Below are positions 1 through 10,614 of a DNA stretch of 64,000 nucleotides, one piece after another; position 1 is the first letter of the stretch; each line of letters starts with the position of its first letter. The notes under the pieces were generated by a model. The model did no database searches. It was not told the DNA's origin and saw nothing but the letters and a program-made list of their open reading frames with translations. Origin of the DNA: Topomyia yanbarensis (taxonomy: Eukaryota > Arthropoda > Insecta > Diptera > Culicidae); contig NC_080672.1 of assembly GCF_030247195.1 (NCBI RefSeq), positions 363,374,271 through 363,438,270 of the forward strand. Direction: 5' to 3'. The position numbers were made by a program, and so were the translations under genes.

Positions 1-619
1 CGAAAAACTGAAATCGTATTTCTTCTCCATAAACTTTTGTTGGTTTCTCCCAGATCTTTTAATTTCAGTCCAGTGAACTGATTTGGGTTGTAAGTAGCGG
101 TTTGGCCACTACTCGGGTTCTGATTTTTGTCAGGGCGGCCTAGGTGCCTCTACAAGAATTTGGGATGTTCCATTTTCGGATACACCAATAAAAAAGTCAA
201 CAAATAAATAAATTTACCCTTTTACCGTTTATTCTCCCATCGTTACGCTTCTCTGTTGTCACTGGATGCTCTTGCAGGTAGGTTGACGGACTGTTCCTTC
301 TGACCGGCCGGGATGCCAACGGCCGCGTTTACTGCTCCGGCAGCGGTCCTTGGCTCTTAGCTAGGGAGCTGACCAAAGGCTCATTTGTTGAAACCACCCT
401 AGCGAGGATGGCGAACTACCGCCGAATCGATTTGGTCGACGCAAGTGATCCCGGAAGTCACCGTAGTGCGCTTCCCTAGGGGAACCTTTGTCATCCCTGC
501 TTCGTTCTCCTTTACAATTAACTGTGGAGGAGAGCTAGGCTCGTTCGACTGATTTTTCACAGCGAGAACGGTCAGTGTTTTGCTGCCTTGGCGCTTAGTC
601 GGGGAAGTGAGAGGTTAGC
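1..619. other. Flanking DNA, no gene recognised
   Basis: I see no long open frame here. It is moderately GC-rich from about 280 to 600 and AT-rich before that, with a short AAAT-like run near 198-216 that could be the tail of an older retroelement. The 11 bases at 620-630 are one copy of the target duplication of the R1 element that follows. Confidence 0.4.
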
Positions 620-630
620 TATCCCCTTGT
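620..630. repeat. Target-site duplication, left copy
   Basis: tatccccttgt, directly before the T tract that is the element's A-tail read on the plus strand. Identical to 5736-5746. Confidence 0.7.
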
Positions 631-876
631 TTTTTTACAATGGAGATGTATTTACGCACTGACCCAGTACACTTGCTTAGTAGCTGCCAAGCTACCGGAC
701 GGAAGTGTACTGGAGTGTCGGACTCGACCAGGATTAAACTACCTAACGGATAATACCGACTAAACTCCATTGGGCTCCGCCATCTTTCTCCCAGGAACTA
801 CCTCGCGGCATTACTTCTTGGGGGGATGGCAGTACTTAATGTACTCACTCACTCTCGCTCACGCACGCACACATCC

Positions 877-1030
877 AGTATGAGGCTTACATTTGGATGC
901 TCGCTCTGACACTCCATGTGAGGCTTACTTGGATGCTCACCCCTGCCACACCATGTGAGTCTGACTTGTGTGCTCACCTATAGCATACCATGCGAGGCTG
1001 ACTTGAACGCTCACCTCCTCTGCCAAATGC
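877..1030 (-). repeat. 37-bp tandem repeat in the R1 3' UTR
   Basis: Four diverged copies of a unit containing tgaggcttac and gatgctcacc, starting near 881, 919, 956 and 993, so the period is 37-38 bp. They lie between the end of ORF2 and the conserved 3' block of the element. Confidence 0.6.
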
Positions 1031-1049
1031 TATGTGAAGCCAATTACCG

Positions 1050-4023
1050 TTTGATTTAGCAGTGTTCCTAAAAAAAAGTCAAAATTGTTGCCGGTCCAGC
1101 GCACCATATTCTCTGCAAGCTGCAGGCAATCTGAGTGGTTGCAGTCGAGACAGAGTTCCACTTCTCCACCGCTTGGCACATCCTCTGTATAAGCCGCAGA
1201 CGTCTAGCATTGCTCTTCTTTCAACGTCGAAACGAGGACACACGAACAGTACGTGTTCTGCAGTTTCGTCGACACTTGGGCAGTCAGGGTGGACTGGGGC
1301 CTACGCGTGCCCAAACCTGTGGAGATACTGTCGGAAACAGTCATGGCCTGACAGGAATTGTGTAAGATGAAAGTGAACTTCCCCATGGGGTCTACCCACC
1401 CAGCCCGATATGTTAGGTATCAGGTGGTGGGTCCACCTACCTTTCGAGGAGTTATCCCACTCGCGCTGCCATCTGGCGACCGATGCCACCCTGGTATGCT
1501 CACGGACTCCTCTATTGCCACGCAACTTAAAACACTCTTCGTCCTCCCGGATGACCAGCCCTACTGCCATAATGCTCGCTATTACGCAGGATGCATCGAG
1601 TGATACCGTGCGGTAGGCAGATATCAATCTGAGACACATCAAGCGGTAGGTGCTCACAAGTTTCCGAAGGTAACTGGTTACTTCCAGTGCTCTCGCCCAG
1701 GACGGGCCGCCGTACCTAAGGATAGATACGGCAACGCCTGCCAGTAGCCTACGTCTACTCGTGCACACCTTAGAGCTGTTGGACATCATCTTCGATAATG
1801 CCGCAATAGCCGTCGAAGCCCTCTTGCATGTATAGTCGACATGGTTGCCGAAGGTCAGCTTGTCATCTATGATGACCCCAGGAATCTTCAGACTCCGCTT
1901 TGAAGTTATCGCGACTTCTCCCACATGGATAGCTGCATGTTGTACCGACTTGCGGTTGTTGACGATAACCACCTCCGTTTTATGTTGGGCGAGTTTCAGG
2001 CCTCTCGCGCTCATCCATTCCGCCACAGTGCTAATCGCGTGTGCTGCAGTCAGTTCTACCTCGGGGATTGACTCCCCGTAGACCGCCAGGGTTACATCAT
2101 CGGACATCGAAGCTGACGATCTTCACACCAGGAGGGAACTTTAGTCTCAGAACCTCGTCATACATAAGGTTACATAATACCGGGCCCAGGATCGTGCCTT
2201 GCGGGACTCCTGCGGTAATAGGAACGCTTCTCTGACCGGCATCGGTTTCGTATAATAGTACACGGTTCTGGAAGTAGCTTTCCAGGATCCAGTACAGACC
2301 CACCGGTAGGCTAAGCCGGTGTAACGAGAGCGCGATGGCATCCCAGTTTGCGCTGTTGGATGCGTTCTTCACATCAAGTGTCACTAACGCACAGTACCGA
2401 ATACCTCGCCTTTTTCGTTTGATCGCTTTCTCGGCAGTCATTACCACTGAGTTGATAGCGTCCACCGTGGACTTACCCTTTCGAAAACCAAACTGATTAC
2501 TTGACAGGCCATCCGTACCTTCTGCGTACGGGGTTAGCCTTTTGAGGATGATCCTCTCAAGCAATTTGCCAGTCGTGTCGATCAGACAGATTGGTCTGTA
2601 CGCCGATGGGTCGCCTGGCGGCTTCCCAGGCTGCGGCAACAACACCAATTTCTGCCTTCACCATCTATCGGGGAAGCGGCACTCGTCAAGGCATCTCTGC
2701 ATAGCTAGCCTAAACATGTTCGGGTTTGCTATGATCGCTGCCTTGAGAGCGCTGTTTGGAACTCCATCCGACCCTGGAGCTTTGTTCATTGCTAGGGAAT
2801 TAGCCCCTGCGAATAACTCTTCATTCGTCACTGGGGCCACCATTTCGGCCGCGCCCACACTGTCTCGTGGTCAAGTGGCCAGGAGCTTGTGACTCGAGAC
2901 GTGAAGAGTACTTCGATAATCGTCTCCAACCGGTCCGGAGACCGTTCTGGGGGGGAGAGCCCCTTTTGGCCTTGGCCATCACGATTCTGTAGGCGTCACC
3001 CCACGGATTCGCGTTGGCACTCTCACACAGGTCACGAAACACGATCTCTTGCTGCTTTTAATGGCCTTGTTAAGGGCTAATTTCACAGCTCGAAACACTT
3101 CACGGCGGTCCGCTCTTACCTCCTCGGTGCTGTCTCGCTGCATCCTACGTCTAGCTCTGAGGCAGGCTGATCGTAGCGCTGCAATCTCGGCACTCCACCA
3201 GTATACCGGGCATCTGCCGTTTCTTGGCAGGGTTTTCCTCGGCATAGTGGCGTCGCACGCGCGTGATAGGACGGCTACCAGCGCATCCCCGCTTAGACTG
3301 TCGGTGTTGGCCTCCAGTCCCAGGGCCGCGGTGAAAGCTTCGATGTCGAAGTGATTGGACTCCCACCCGCGTACCTGATAGGGATTTCCCGCCCTCGGAT
3401 GCTGCACACCATAGTTGATCCTAAAGCGAATTGCTAAATGATTGCTAAGGGTGTAGCCCTCGTCTACCCTCCGATCCATGCCTGGAACCAGACCCGGGCT
3501 GGCAAACGTTACGTTAATCCATGCCTCCACCCCGTTTCTACGGAATGTGCTAGCGGAGCCATTATTGGCTAACACAGCGTCGAGTTTCGCAAGCGCCTCC
3601 AGTAGCACTTGGTCCCTGCTATTTGTACAGCGGCGGCTCCACTCTACTGCCCAAGCATTAAAGTCTCCCGCTATAACTACCGGTTTCCGGCCCACTAGGT
3701 CGTACGAGAGCCTGTCGATCATCAGGTTGAACCGTTCTATGAGCCACCTTGGTGGAGCGTAGCAGCTACAATAGAACACACCATTGATCTTGGCAATCGC
3801 AACACCCTCGGCGGAGGAGTGTATTACCTCTTGAACCGGGAACCGTCCCGTTGTACAGATTGCCGCCATCCCAGACCCGTCCGACACCCAATAGCCCGTT
3901 GTCGACAGGGATGTTGTACGGGTCGGATAGGAGGGCGACATCTGTCCTCGACTCCGAGACTGACTGCCACAACAGCTGTTGGGCAGCTGCACAATGGTTA
4001 AGATTTAGCTGTGTGACGTTCAC
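1050..4023 (-). pseudogene. R1 ORF2: endonuclease / reverse transcriptase, broken
   Basis: ORF2 would start at the ATG at 4021-4023, about 10 bases after the ORF1 stop. The N-terminus reads QLNLNHCAAAQQLL, typical of R1-clade endonucleases, which nick DNA at the target. Endonuclease motifs visible further on are GDFNAW and a degenerate SNH in place of the usual SDH. The reverse transcriptase shows AYRPICL, QFGFRKGKST and GVPQGTILGPVL. Frameshifts are visible near 3870-3890, 2850-2950, 2650, 2104 and 1300. The one near 2104 falls inside the FADD catalytic motif: four extra bases (2104-2107, acat on the plus strand) split it. The end of the protein carries an AEHVLF-type Cys/His motif, also shifted. 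It cannot make an active enzyme as it stands. Confidence 0.85.
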
Positions 4024-4032
4024 GGCTTCCTC

Positions 4033-5388
4033 TTATTTGCCAACCCCGAAGGGACACGAAGGTCCACCCATAGCATGGTTACGAGCTTGCTTCTTAGCGG
4101 TGCAGATAAGGCATTTATGCGCCTTAGTGCAGTCCCGCTCTTTATGACCCTCATCGCCGCAGCGACGACATAATTTGCTCCTGTCTAGTCCCTTGCAGTC
4201 GTACGACTTGTGGCCGGATTCTAGGCACCGATAGCACCTATCCACTGATGGAGGCTGGGATATGCTAACTGGACATACTGACCAGACGATCTTCAGTTTT
4301 CCTTTCTCGGTAACATTTTCAGCTTCCGCATTCAGTAGCCTGAGGTAGGCTACTTGCGTGCCAGAGGGTCCCGCTCTCAAGCGCACAGAGGCTTGCTCGA
4401 TTATTACGCCACATTGTTCTGTGACGGCAGCGACGACATCATCTGCGGTCGTGAACTCGCCCAGTTGCTTGCACTGGAGAGTCATTTCCGCCCCTAAAGA
4501 TCTCACCTGGGCGCCTTTACCCAGGACCTGTGCGCCTCCCTTTAGCACCAAGAGCATTTCGCCGGTGTTGGTGTGTCTCACGCTGCTCACGTCCTGCCGA
4601 GGGCCGAGAGGCTTTCGGCCGCCCGCATTGACTTAAGGATGTCAGCATATTTGTCCTCGTCGGTCTTTACCCACAAGGCCTCGCCTCTGTCCTTGGCCTT
4701 CTTTGCGGGTCGAGGTGCATTCGGCGTCGGCTTCCTCCTACTGACCAGGGGTTTTCGCTCCCCTGTCCCGGTTGCGCCGGGTTGCTGGTGCCTTTTTTCT
4801 GTCCGGTGGGGTCATTTGCGCCCCGGTTTACATCCCCCAAACGGCGTTTGGCCGTCACGGTTGCACGCCGTTTGGCGTTGCTTTTTGCACCCTCGCCTGG
4901 TACTTTCTAGGTCGCTTCAAATTCGGCCGTCTTGACCCTGCCCTTCGAGGGGAAATCAGCCGCCGCTTGGAGCAACTTGGATGCTTCATAGAGTGGGAAG
5001 GCCCCTGTCTAGGTTCCTATGTCGGCCTTCTCTCTTCCCTCCACCTTCATGACGTATACTTCCTGTTCTTGTCTTGCGACTCGAACAGCTTTGCGGAGCA
5101 CCAGCAGGCTCTGTTTCAGATCCTTGTTGATGTTTTGTTTCGCATTTGCGAACTCAATGATGGTATCGAGTTACTCCACAACTTTAAGCATCGCGGGTAG
5201 TGGCCCGTCCAGCGCTTTGGTAGGGCTATTTCCTACCACCGCTGGGGAGTGACTAGTGCTGTCGGATGCAGCCCCCGTCGCTTCGCTACCTTCCACCCCC
5301 ACTGGGGGGAGACCTCGCCAAACCACCTTCGACAAAGGGGTTCGGCACCTCCGTTTTTTTGGTTTTTATTTTTGTTTACTTCACTCAT
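4033..5388 (-). pseudogene. R1 ORF1: Gag-like nucleic-acid-binding protein, broken
   Basis: The start is taken at 5388, where the frame begins MSEVNKNKNQKNGG. The C-terminal part (4033-4590) is open and carries zinc knuckles: CYRCLESGHKSYDC and CRRCGDEGHKERDC are both CX2CX4HX4C, followed by a third spaced CX2C...H...C. In this clade ORF1 binds the element RNA and forms a ribonucleoprotein with ORF2. The middle (about 4590-5240) is split over frames, so the protein is not made intact. The reading frame stops 10 bases before the ORF2 ATG, the normal arrangement. Confidence 0.75.
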
Positions 5389-5735
5389 ATTGTTCCCACG
5401 AGTTGCGCGAGAAAGAAAAGTCCACCACGCCAGAGCTCCGCAGTAACGTGGTAAGGGACGCTTACTGTGGGGTTTGCCCAGGTACCCCGCAAGCTCCGTT
5501 AACGATCGAGCATCTTTTTCACCCACTCGACCACTCATCCCTCGGCACGGGTTGTTTCACGCCTTGGACTTGGGGTTATGACTTTTTTTGCTTTGCGTGG
5601 TGAGCGCGGCCTAGATCATCACAACCGTCCTCCTTTACCAGGGCTTTGGACCTGTAGCTTTGGTTCTCAATAGTTCCAAGCTCGTAGGTTATTAGGGACA
5701 TGCTACTATTGAGATCCGTCATTTGCTAGCAGAGT

Positions 5736-5746
5736 TATCCCCTTGT
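5736..5746. repeat. Target-site duplication, right copy
   Basis: tatccccttgt, identical to 620-630. It fixes the 5' end of the minus-strand R1 element at 5735. Confidence 0.7.
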
Positions 5747-6974
5747 GGCGAATCAACACCGTACTTGTGTGCGAACCAGGGGCCGGCACATTGTAATGAA
5801 ATTTACTAGCTAGCCTAAAATGCGCATTCACGTGCGTGACTCGTGGACGTTGGTGTTTAGTTATGGTATGGAACTTAATCAAGCATGTATGTGTGAATAA
5901 ATAGTCCATTGTATCGTTAATGCCGGCGTAGCGGATAACCTCTACGGTGTACGCCCTTTAACACTGCGATCAGCAAGAGCCCAACTTTAAGTCCCAAGCC
6001 GTTCACGGGATCCGTGTCTTCTCCCTTGATGATAGTGTTGCTACTGCTGCGGAACAAAACGCGCTTCTTCCGGCTCGCTGGACATTCGGTTATACGATGA
6101 AACCACCTTCTGTCTGCGGCAGCACTTTTTCGATAAAAGGTTTCTTGTGCTGTGTGGAACCTCAAATTTGCTGGCAAAGTTGTGCAATGGAATACCGTGC
6201 AGGGGGGCTTTTCGAATTACTCCAGCTGCTTCTGCTACACACGAACGTGACCTTTACGGCTGTCCGGATCGGTTGAACTGCCTTGGCAACTTCACCACTG
6301 CAAATGGAAATGCGACCCTCTGGTGCAATGGACAATATTTACTGACTGTTGCTCAGCAGTTTATTCTGTTCGAATGGCTTTAGTTACCTTGAATGGACAG
6401 GAAAAGCTTGATTTCTGCCTCCTGGCGCTATCGAGAGTGCTTCTGTGCAGCGGAGTGCACGTCCTCCGCATTTAGAACGAAACTACACTACAGGAAAATT
6501 CACGCGTGTCCGAACCAATGAAACTGCCATGAGACGAAATTGTCTGCTGTCAACTGCTTTCTCAAGACAATATTTTACCCGACGTTCTTTTCAAGCCACT
6601 AGTCCTTCAGTATTTTCTTCGTCTTTGGTTCAGCAAGTGTCACCCTCATTTTGATGGTTTAATTTTTATTATTCACATATTATCGAATCATCAAACTTGA
6701 CTAATTTTTAACTAACGTAACAACCATAACAACTTTCGACGGTATAACTTGCTGTCCCACGCACGCTCTTTATCACTGGTACTAGTGGTGAGAAGCTATC
6801 CCGAAAAAAGGATGGAATATTCTGGGTGTCTGTGCACTACCGTGAACAGACGAAACGAAATTTACATCAAAAACATAAACAAACATAACTAACAGCGGTG
6901 AGATATGTTGCAAATAACAAATACACTCTACGGAGTGTATACAAAAATTTGGTATATTTCCACCCAGTGCTAAA
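5747..6974. other. Intergenic DNA, no gene recognised
   Basis: Only short open frames occur here (longest about 86 codons, minus strand 5917-6177), and none resembles a family I know. Composition is ordinary from 5750 to 6650 and AT-rich afterwards. Confidence 0.4.
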
Positions 6975-6981
6975 TTGTTAC

Positions 6982-7255
6982 CACAGATAACAGACGTTTA
7001 GGCTAGAACAAAATTTCTTCAAAAACCTGTGTAAACTTTCAAATTGATATACGTTGGAAATCCGTGTTTCACTATTGCCATCTGCGCAACTGTTTGCTAC
7101 ACGTGTTTGACAGCTGCACTCTAACTGCATTGTATCGATCACTGCGCCATCTACAATCGTTTGCCAAATGTGTTCCAGACGGCTGATTTATTCGGAATTT
7201 CAGTAGCGGGTATTTACACACGATTCAAACCGAGCCTAAACGTCTGTTATCTGTG
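6982..7255 (+). mobile_element. 274-bp MITE, copy 1
   Basis: Terminal inverted repeats begin cacagataacagacgtttag and end with its complement. The element is flanked by ttgttac at 6975-6981 and 7256-7262, a 7-bp target duplication. No coding capacity. It is the same length as, and nearly identical to, the copy at 7623-7896, which lies in the opposite orientation. Confidence 0.85.
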
Positions 7256-7262
7256 TTGTTAC

Positions 7263-7615
7263 CCTGACGGGTTACAGGATCAAATTTGGAATGTAGTTTC
7301 AAGGGGGCCTAGAGAAGAAATGCCTTCCTGATGATGGGGATCTTTATACCTGTTCAATTATACGAAGTTTAATAGTTTCTGGAAATTGAGTTCTTGTCGA
7401 CCGGTCTCACGAACACTAATGCAGTTTCCTTGTGTAACAAAAAATCCAATTTACTTTTGCCGTCTTTGTTTATTATTTTCCACCAGCTTGTGAAGTAGTA
7501 TTTGTGTTATGTGGCGTGTACGTACATGAGCCGTAGAAAAGTGTATTCCCGAGTGTAGGATTAGGGTGGCTTTGTTTAAGGGTGGGGAGTTTAAAAAATA
7601 AAAGGGTCTTAATAA
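7263..7615. other. Spacer between the two MITE copies
   Basis: 353 bases of apparently unique DNA. No gene recognised. Because the flanking MITEs are inverted, this would be the loop of a hairpin if the region were transcribed. Confidence 0.4.
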
Positions 7616-7622
7616 ATGGAAG

Positions 7623-7896
7623 CACAGATAACAGACGTTTAGGCTCGGTTTGAATCGTGTGTAAATACCCGCTACTGAAATTCCGAATAAATCAGCCGTC
7701 TGGAACACATTTGGCAAACGATTGTAGATGGCGCAGTGATCGATACAATGCAGTTAGAGTGCAGCTGTCAAACACGTGTAGCAAACAGTTGCGCAGATGG
7801 CAATAGTGAAACACGGATTTCCAACGTATATCAATTTGAAAGTTTACACAGGTTTTTGAAGAAATTTTGTTCTAGCCTAAACGTCTGTTATCTGTG
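7623..7896 (-). mobile_element. 274-bp MITE, copy 2, inverted relative to copy 1
   Basis: Same termini and length as 6982-7255, reverse-complemented internally. Flanked by atggaag at 7616-7622 and 7897-7903, again a 7-bp duplication. The different target sequences show two independent insertions, not a segmental duplication. Confidence 0.85.
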
Positions 7897-8187
7897 ATGG
7901 AAGTATTAAATAAAAACATACTTCATTTGCTTTGCATTAGTCCAGCATGCTTTTGTCGACTTTGCTGCGTTTTATTCATTATTTTTTCACGAGAAAACAT
8001 AGTTTTACCACAAGTACACATAGAGAGACGCAGTCTGTCTCAGTTTCTACACTTTACGGTTGGTATTCTTTTACAATGTAAACATTAGATAGTACTTTTC
8101 CGTATAAGTAGCGTTCCGTATATTAATAGTGATTAGCCTATATGTATGATACTCGCCCGTCCTGCCGAGTCCAGCATTCCACTTAGT

Positions 8188-8193
8188 TTTATT
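8188..8193 (-). terminator. Poly(A) signal of the ST7 gene
   Basis: tttatt on the plus strand is AATAAA on the minus strand, about 180 bases after the ST7 stop codon. It is the nearest canonical hexamer I see downstream. Confidence 0.45.
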
Positions 8194-8369
8194 TTCAGCA
8201 TTCCACGAGAAAAAGCTCTATGGCAGCAAGCGGTTGAAGCACAAATAAACATAATCTCAATTTAAGCAGGAGCTGGAATATGTGAGCTCGTAGGTACAAG
8301 TTAGTCCGACCTAAATCATCGACAGGATGGGCTATCATAGGAACAGCAATGGCTTATTTAAAATTAAAT

Positions 8370-10065
8370 TTAAATTCGTGACAGATGTTGCAGCAGATTG
8401 CACGGCCAGATGGTTTCGATCCGTTCCTTGACGAAATGGAACGGCAGCGAGAACCAGTTAAGTGTGGTGCTAGCGAAAATACCCATCGTTTCCGGATACT
8501 GATGGGTGAGCAGTGCCAACAGAGCTGTTATCGAGCAGAGACCGGCTGTGAACAGAATGAAAAAAGGCAGTTCTTTCTTTGGATAGACGGATACTTCGTG
8601 AAATGCTGGCAACAGCTCCCGATCGGCACACTCCGTGCAGGTGGGGTACGGATAGAACAGATGGCCTCGTTCGAGTGGGTATGGAAGCATCCGGAATGTT
8701 CCCTCCCAGGTACAGTGCAGCAGGTTCAACGCCCCTTCGACGTTTTTCCAGTGCTGCAGGTGGAAGAAAGCATAGGCTAGAGCTTCCGAGTCTCCCCGCT
8801 TCAGAATGTGCTCCGGAGGGAGAATTAGTTGTTTCATTTCGAGCAGATACTTGGGGACATGGGGATTGAACTCCACTGCTCGGTGAATTGCTTCCACGGC
8901 ACTCATCTCGGCAGGCGTCAATCCCCGCTTGGAAGCAATGTCTGGTGAAAATTTCTCAGCTACTACACGTGCTTTGAGCAGAGCTGCAGTATAGCAAATA
9001 GTTGCCGATTTCGGCAACGAAATATCATCATACTTGGCCAGTACAGCCTGACAATCTGCATAAGCTTGCATTTCCAGTAACGCCTCGAGCAAGTTTTCAT
9101 GAATATTCAACACGTTCATAATCGGCGGTATCTCTTTGGTGAGATCACGAAACATTTTTACAGCTTCTTTTAATTTACCCAACTTTCGGGCGCACATTGC
9201 TAGCCGTCGTTTAATATAGATTAGTACGTTCGTATCCCGACGGAAAAGGCCTTCCATGATGGAACCTTGATGTTGGACAGCCTGTGATTTTTTATAGTTT
9301 CCTTCGGCAACTTTCAAAGCCGTCCGTAAAATCCGCTCCGCATCGACAATAGTCGTGGCCTCCTCTTCTGCCAGCAGAATGTAGGCCGGAGCACAGTCTG
9401 GATTGATTTCAATAGCATTATTGGCCGCCTTAATACGAACCACTGGGTTTCTCTCGCGCCACGCCGTCTGCATGATCTCGTATTCCGCTTTTCCAGCATC
9501 TCCTAAAATAACGAGCTTAACATTTTCATTCAACTACTCAAACGAATCGTGAACTAACCTTCACATGTAAAGAACGTCTGATGGTCCTGAGCCGAAAGAT
9601 TCATATCATAGAAAGTCAGCGGTTCTTTCTGAGTTGCCCAATAAAATCGCTGATACTCCGCACCCCGAAGGAGATTCAACGGATTACGCCAAACTTTACA
9701 CTCTGGCATGCTTTGCGTAGTCGGTGTGGCGCTGGTGTTATTTTCAGCTGGCGTTTCCCCACCGCCGATCCACGGGCTGATGTGGTTGATGGAAACTTGT
9801 TCTACGAAGAATAAACAATCGGTCGATGTTTATTGAAGCATAATTTGAGAAAAAAACTCACCGATGAAGGATGTTCCATATTTACGAAAGTACCACCATT
9901 CAAATATCAAAATTAAACCGGAAATCAAACTGGACGTTCCGGTCAACGCTACATAGAATTTAGGAGTAACTGCAAAGGAAAATCATGAAGTGTAGTAACC
10001 ATTGACCAAACAGCTAAAAATAAAATAATCTTACGTGTACTGAGAAACACGGACGAGTCCCACAT
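8370..10065 (-). CDS. ST7: ST7 family membrane protein (suppressor of tumorigenicity 7 homologue)
   Basis: Four coding exons on the minus strand: 10065-10035, 9969-9862, 9801-9559 and 9502-8370. All three introns have GT...AG ends and the join gives 504 residues in frame. The N-terminus [10 protein letters not shown] leads into [17 protein letters not shown] and a hydrophobic segment ending in EWWYFRKYG, a probable membrane span. Later family landmarks are [76 protein letters not shown] and [22 protein letters not shown] second hydrophobic segment ([19 protein letters not shown]) lies near the C-terminus. The middle is helical and TPR-like. Vertebrate ST7 is a conserved membrane protein implicated in tumour suppression; its biochemical role is unclear and none is known to me in insects. 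This start is shorter than in vertebrates, where another N-terminal hydrophobic region precedes; an upstream exon or a true short form are both possible. Introns are small (42-65 bases) and the gene looks intact. Confidence 0.93.
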
Positions 10066-10457
10066 TTTGAAGTGGAGCAGGCCGGAAGATATTTGTAGAT
10101 ATTAGCTCCTCTAGTCGTCCAGTTCCGTTTTGTCGGGCGGCTGCACTTGCAAACAATTTCAATTAAACAAGAATTCTGTGCAGAAATGGTGTTTTTCTAT
10201 TTCACAGAATTGTACAAGAAATAGATAAAATATTTTTCCTAACAAGGCCGATGACACTCACAACATATCCATCAGTTTCGGAAAAAGCTTTTTTGTTTTA
10301 CAACAGAGAAAGTGACAGCTGTCTCTTGGCTTTTACTTTGATCACGCAACAATCTCGCAGCTGCCGGCCAGGCGTGAGAGCTGAGTGAGGAGATGGATTT
10401 TGGTAGCATCAGAATCTCACAGTTACAATCAATAAAAAGGGCCAATTAGTGTAAAAT
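10066..10457. other. 5' flank of ST7
   Basis: About 390 bases between the ST7 start codon and the 3' end of the CR1/L2-like element. It should hold the ST7 5' UTR and promoter. I see no clear TATA box and no other gene. Confidence 0.4.
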
Positions 10458-10458
10458 G

Positions 10459-10460
<2 letters not shown>

Positions 10461-10489
<29 letters not shown>

Positions 10490-10491
10490 TT
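10461..10491 (-). repeat. ATTT microsatellite, element 3' tail
   Basis: About seven ATTT units on the plus strand, immediately after the 3' UTR of the minus-strand retrotransposon. Confidence 0.8.
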
Positions 10492-10614
10492 GTCGTCAAA
10501 CAAGAGTAGACCGTTTTGTTACAACGATAAAATATAGTATACACTTAAAACATAAAATACTAATAACTAAACTAAACACTATCTGGTTTACATAGCACTA
10601 CTTTAGGATGTTCT

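Larger units (their letters stand above)
631..5735 (-). mobile_element. R1-clade non-LTR retrotransposon, near full length, decayed
   Basis: On the minus strand this 5.1-kb element has, in order, a 5' UTR, an ORF1 with Gag-type CCHC knuckles, an ORF2 with apurinic-type endonuclease, reverse transcriptase and a C-terminal Cys/His motif, a 3' UTR with short tandem repeats, and an A-tail (T tract 631-636 on the plus strand). Both ends are flanked by the same 11 bases, tatccccttgt, at 620-630 and 5736-5746, which I read as the target-site duplication. ORF order, two-ORF layout and protein sequence match the R1 clade as found in insects. Both ORFs carry frameshifts, so this copy is dead. A second copy of the same or a close family lies at 24420-28935 on the other strand; both 3' UTRs share a block containing gaagtaatgccg. 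Confidence 0.85.

Noticed and set aside
7451..7717. 88-codon minus-strand frame
   Set aside because: It runs across the boundary of a MITE.
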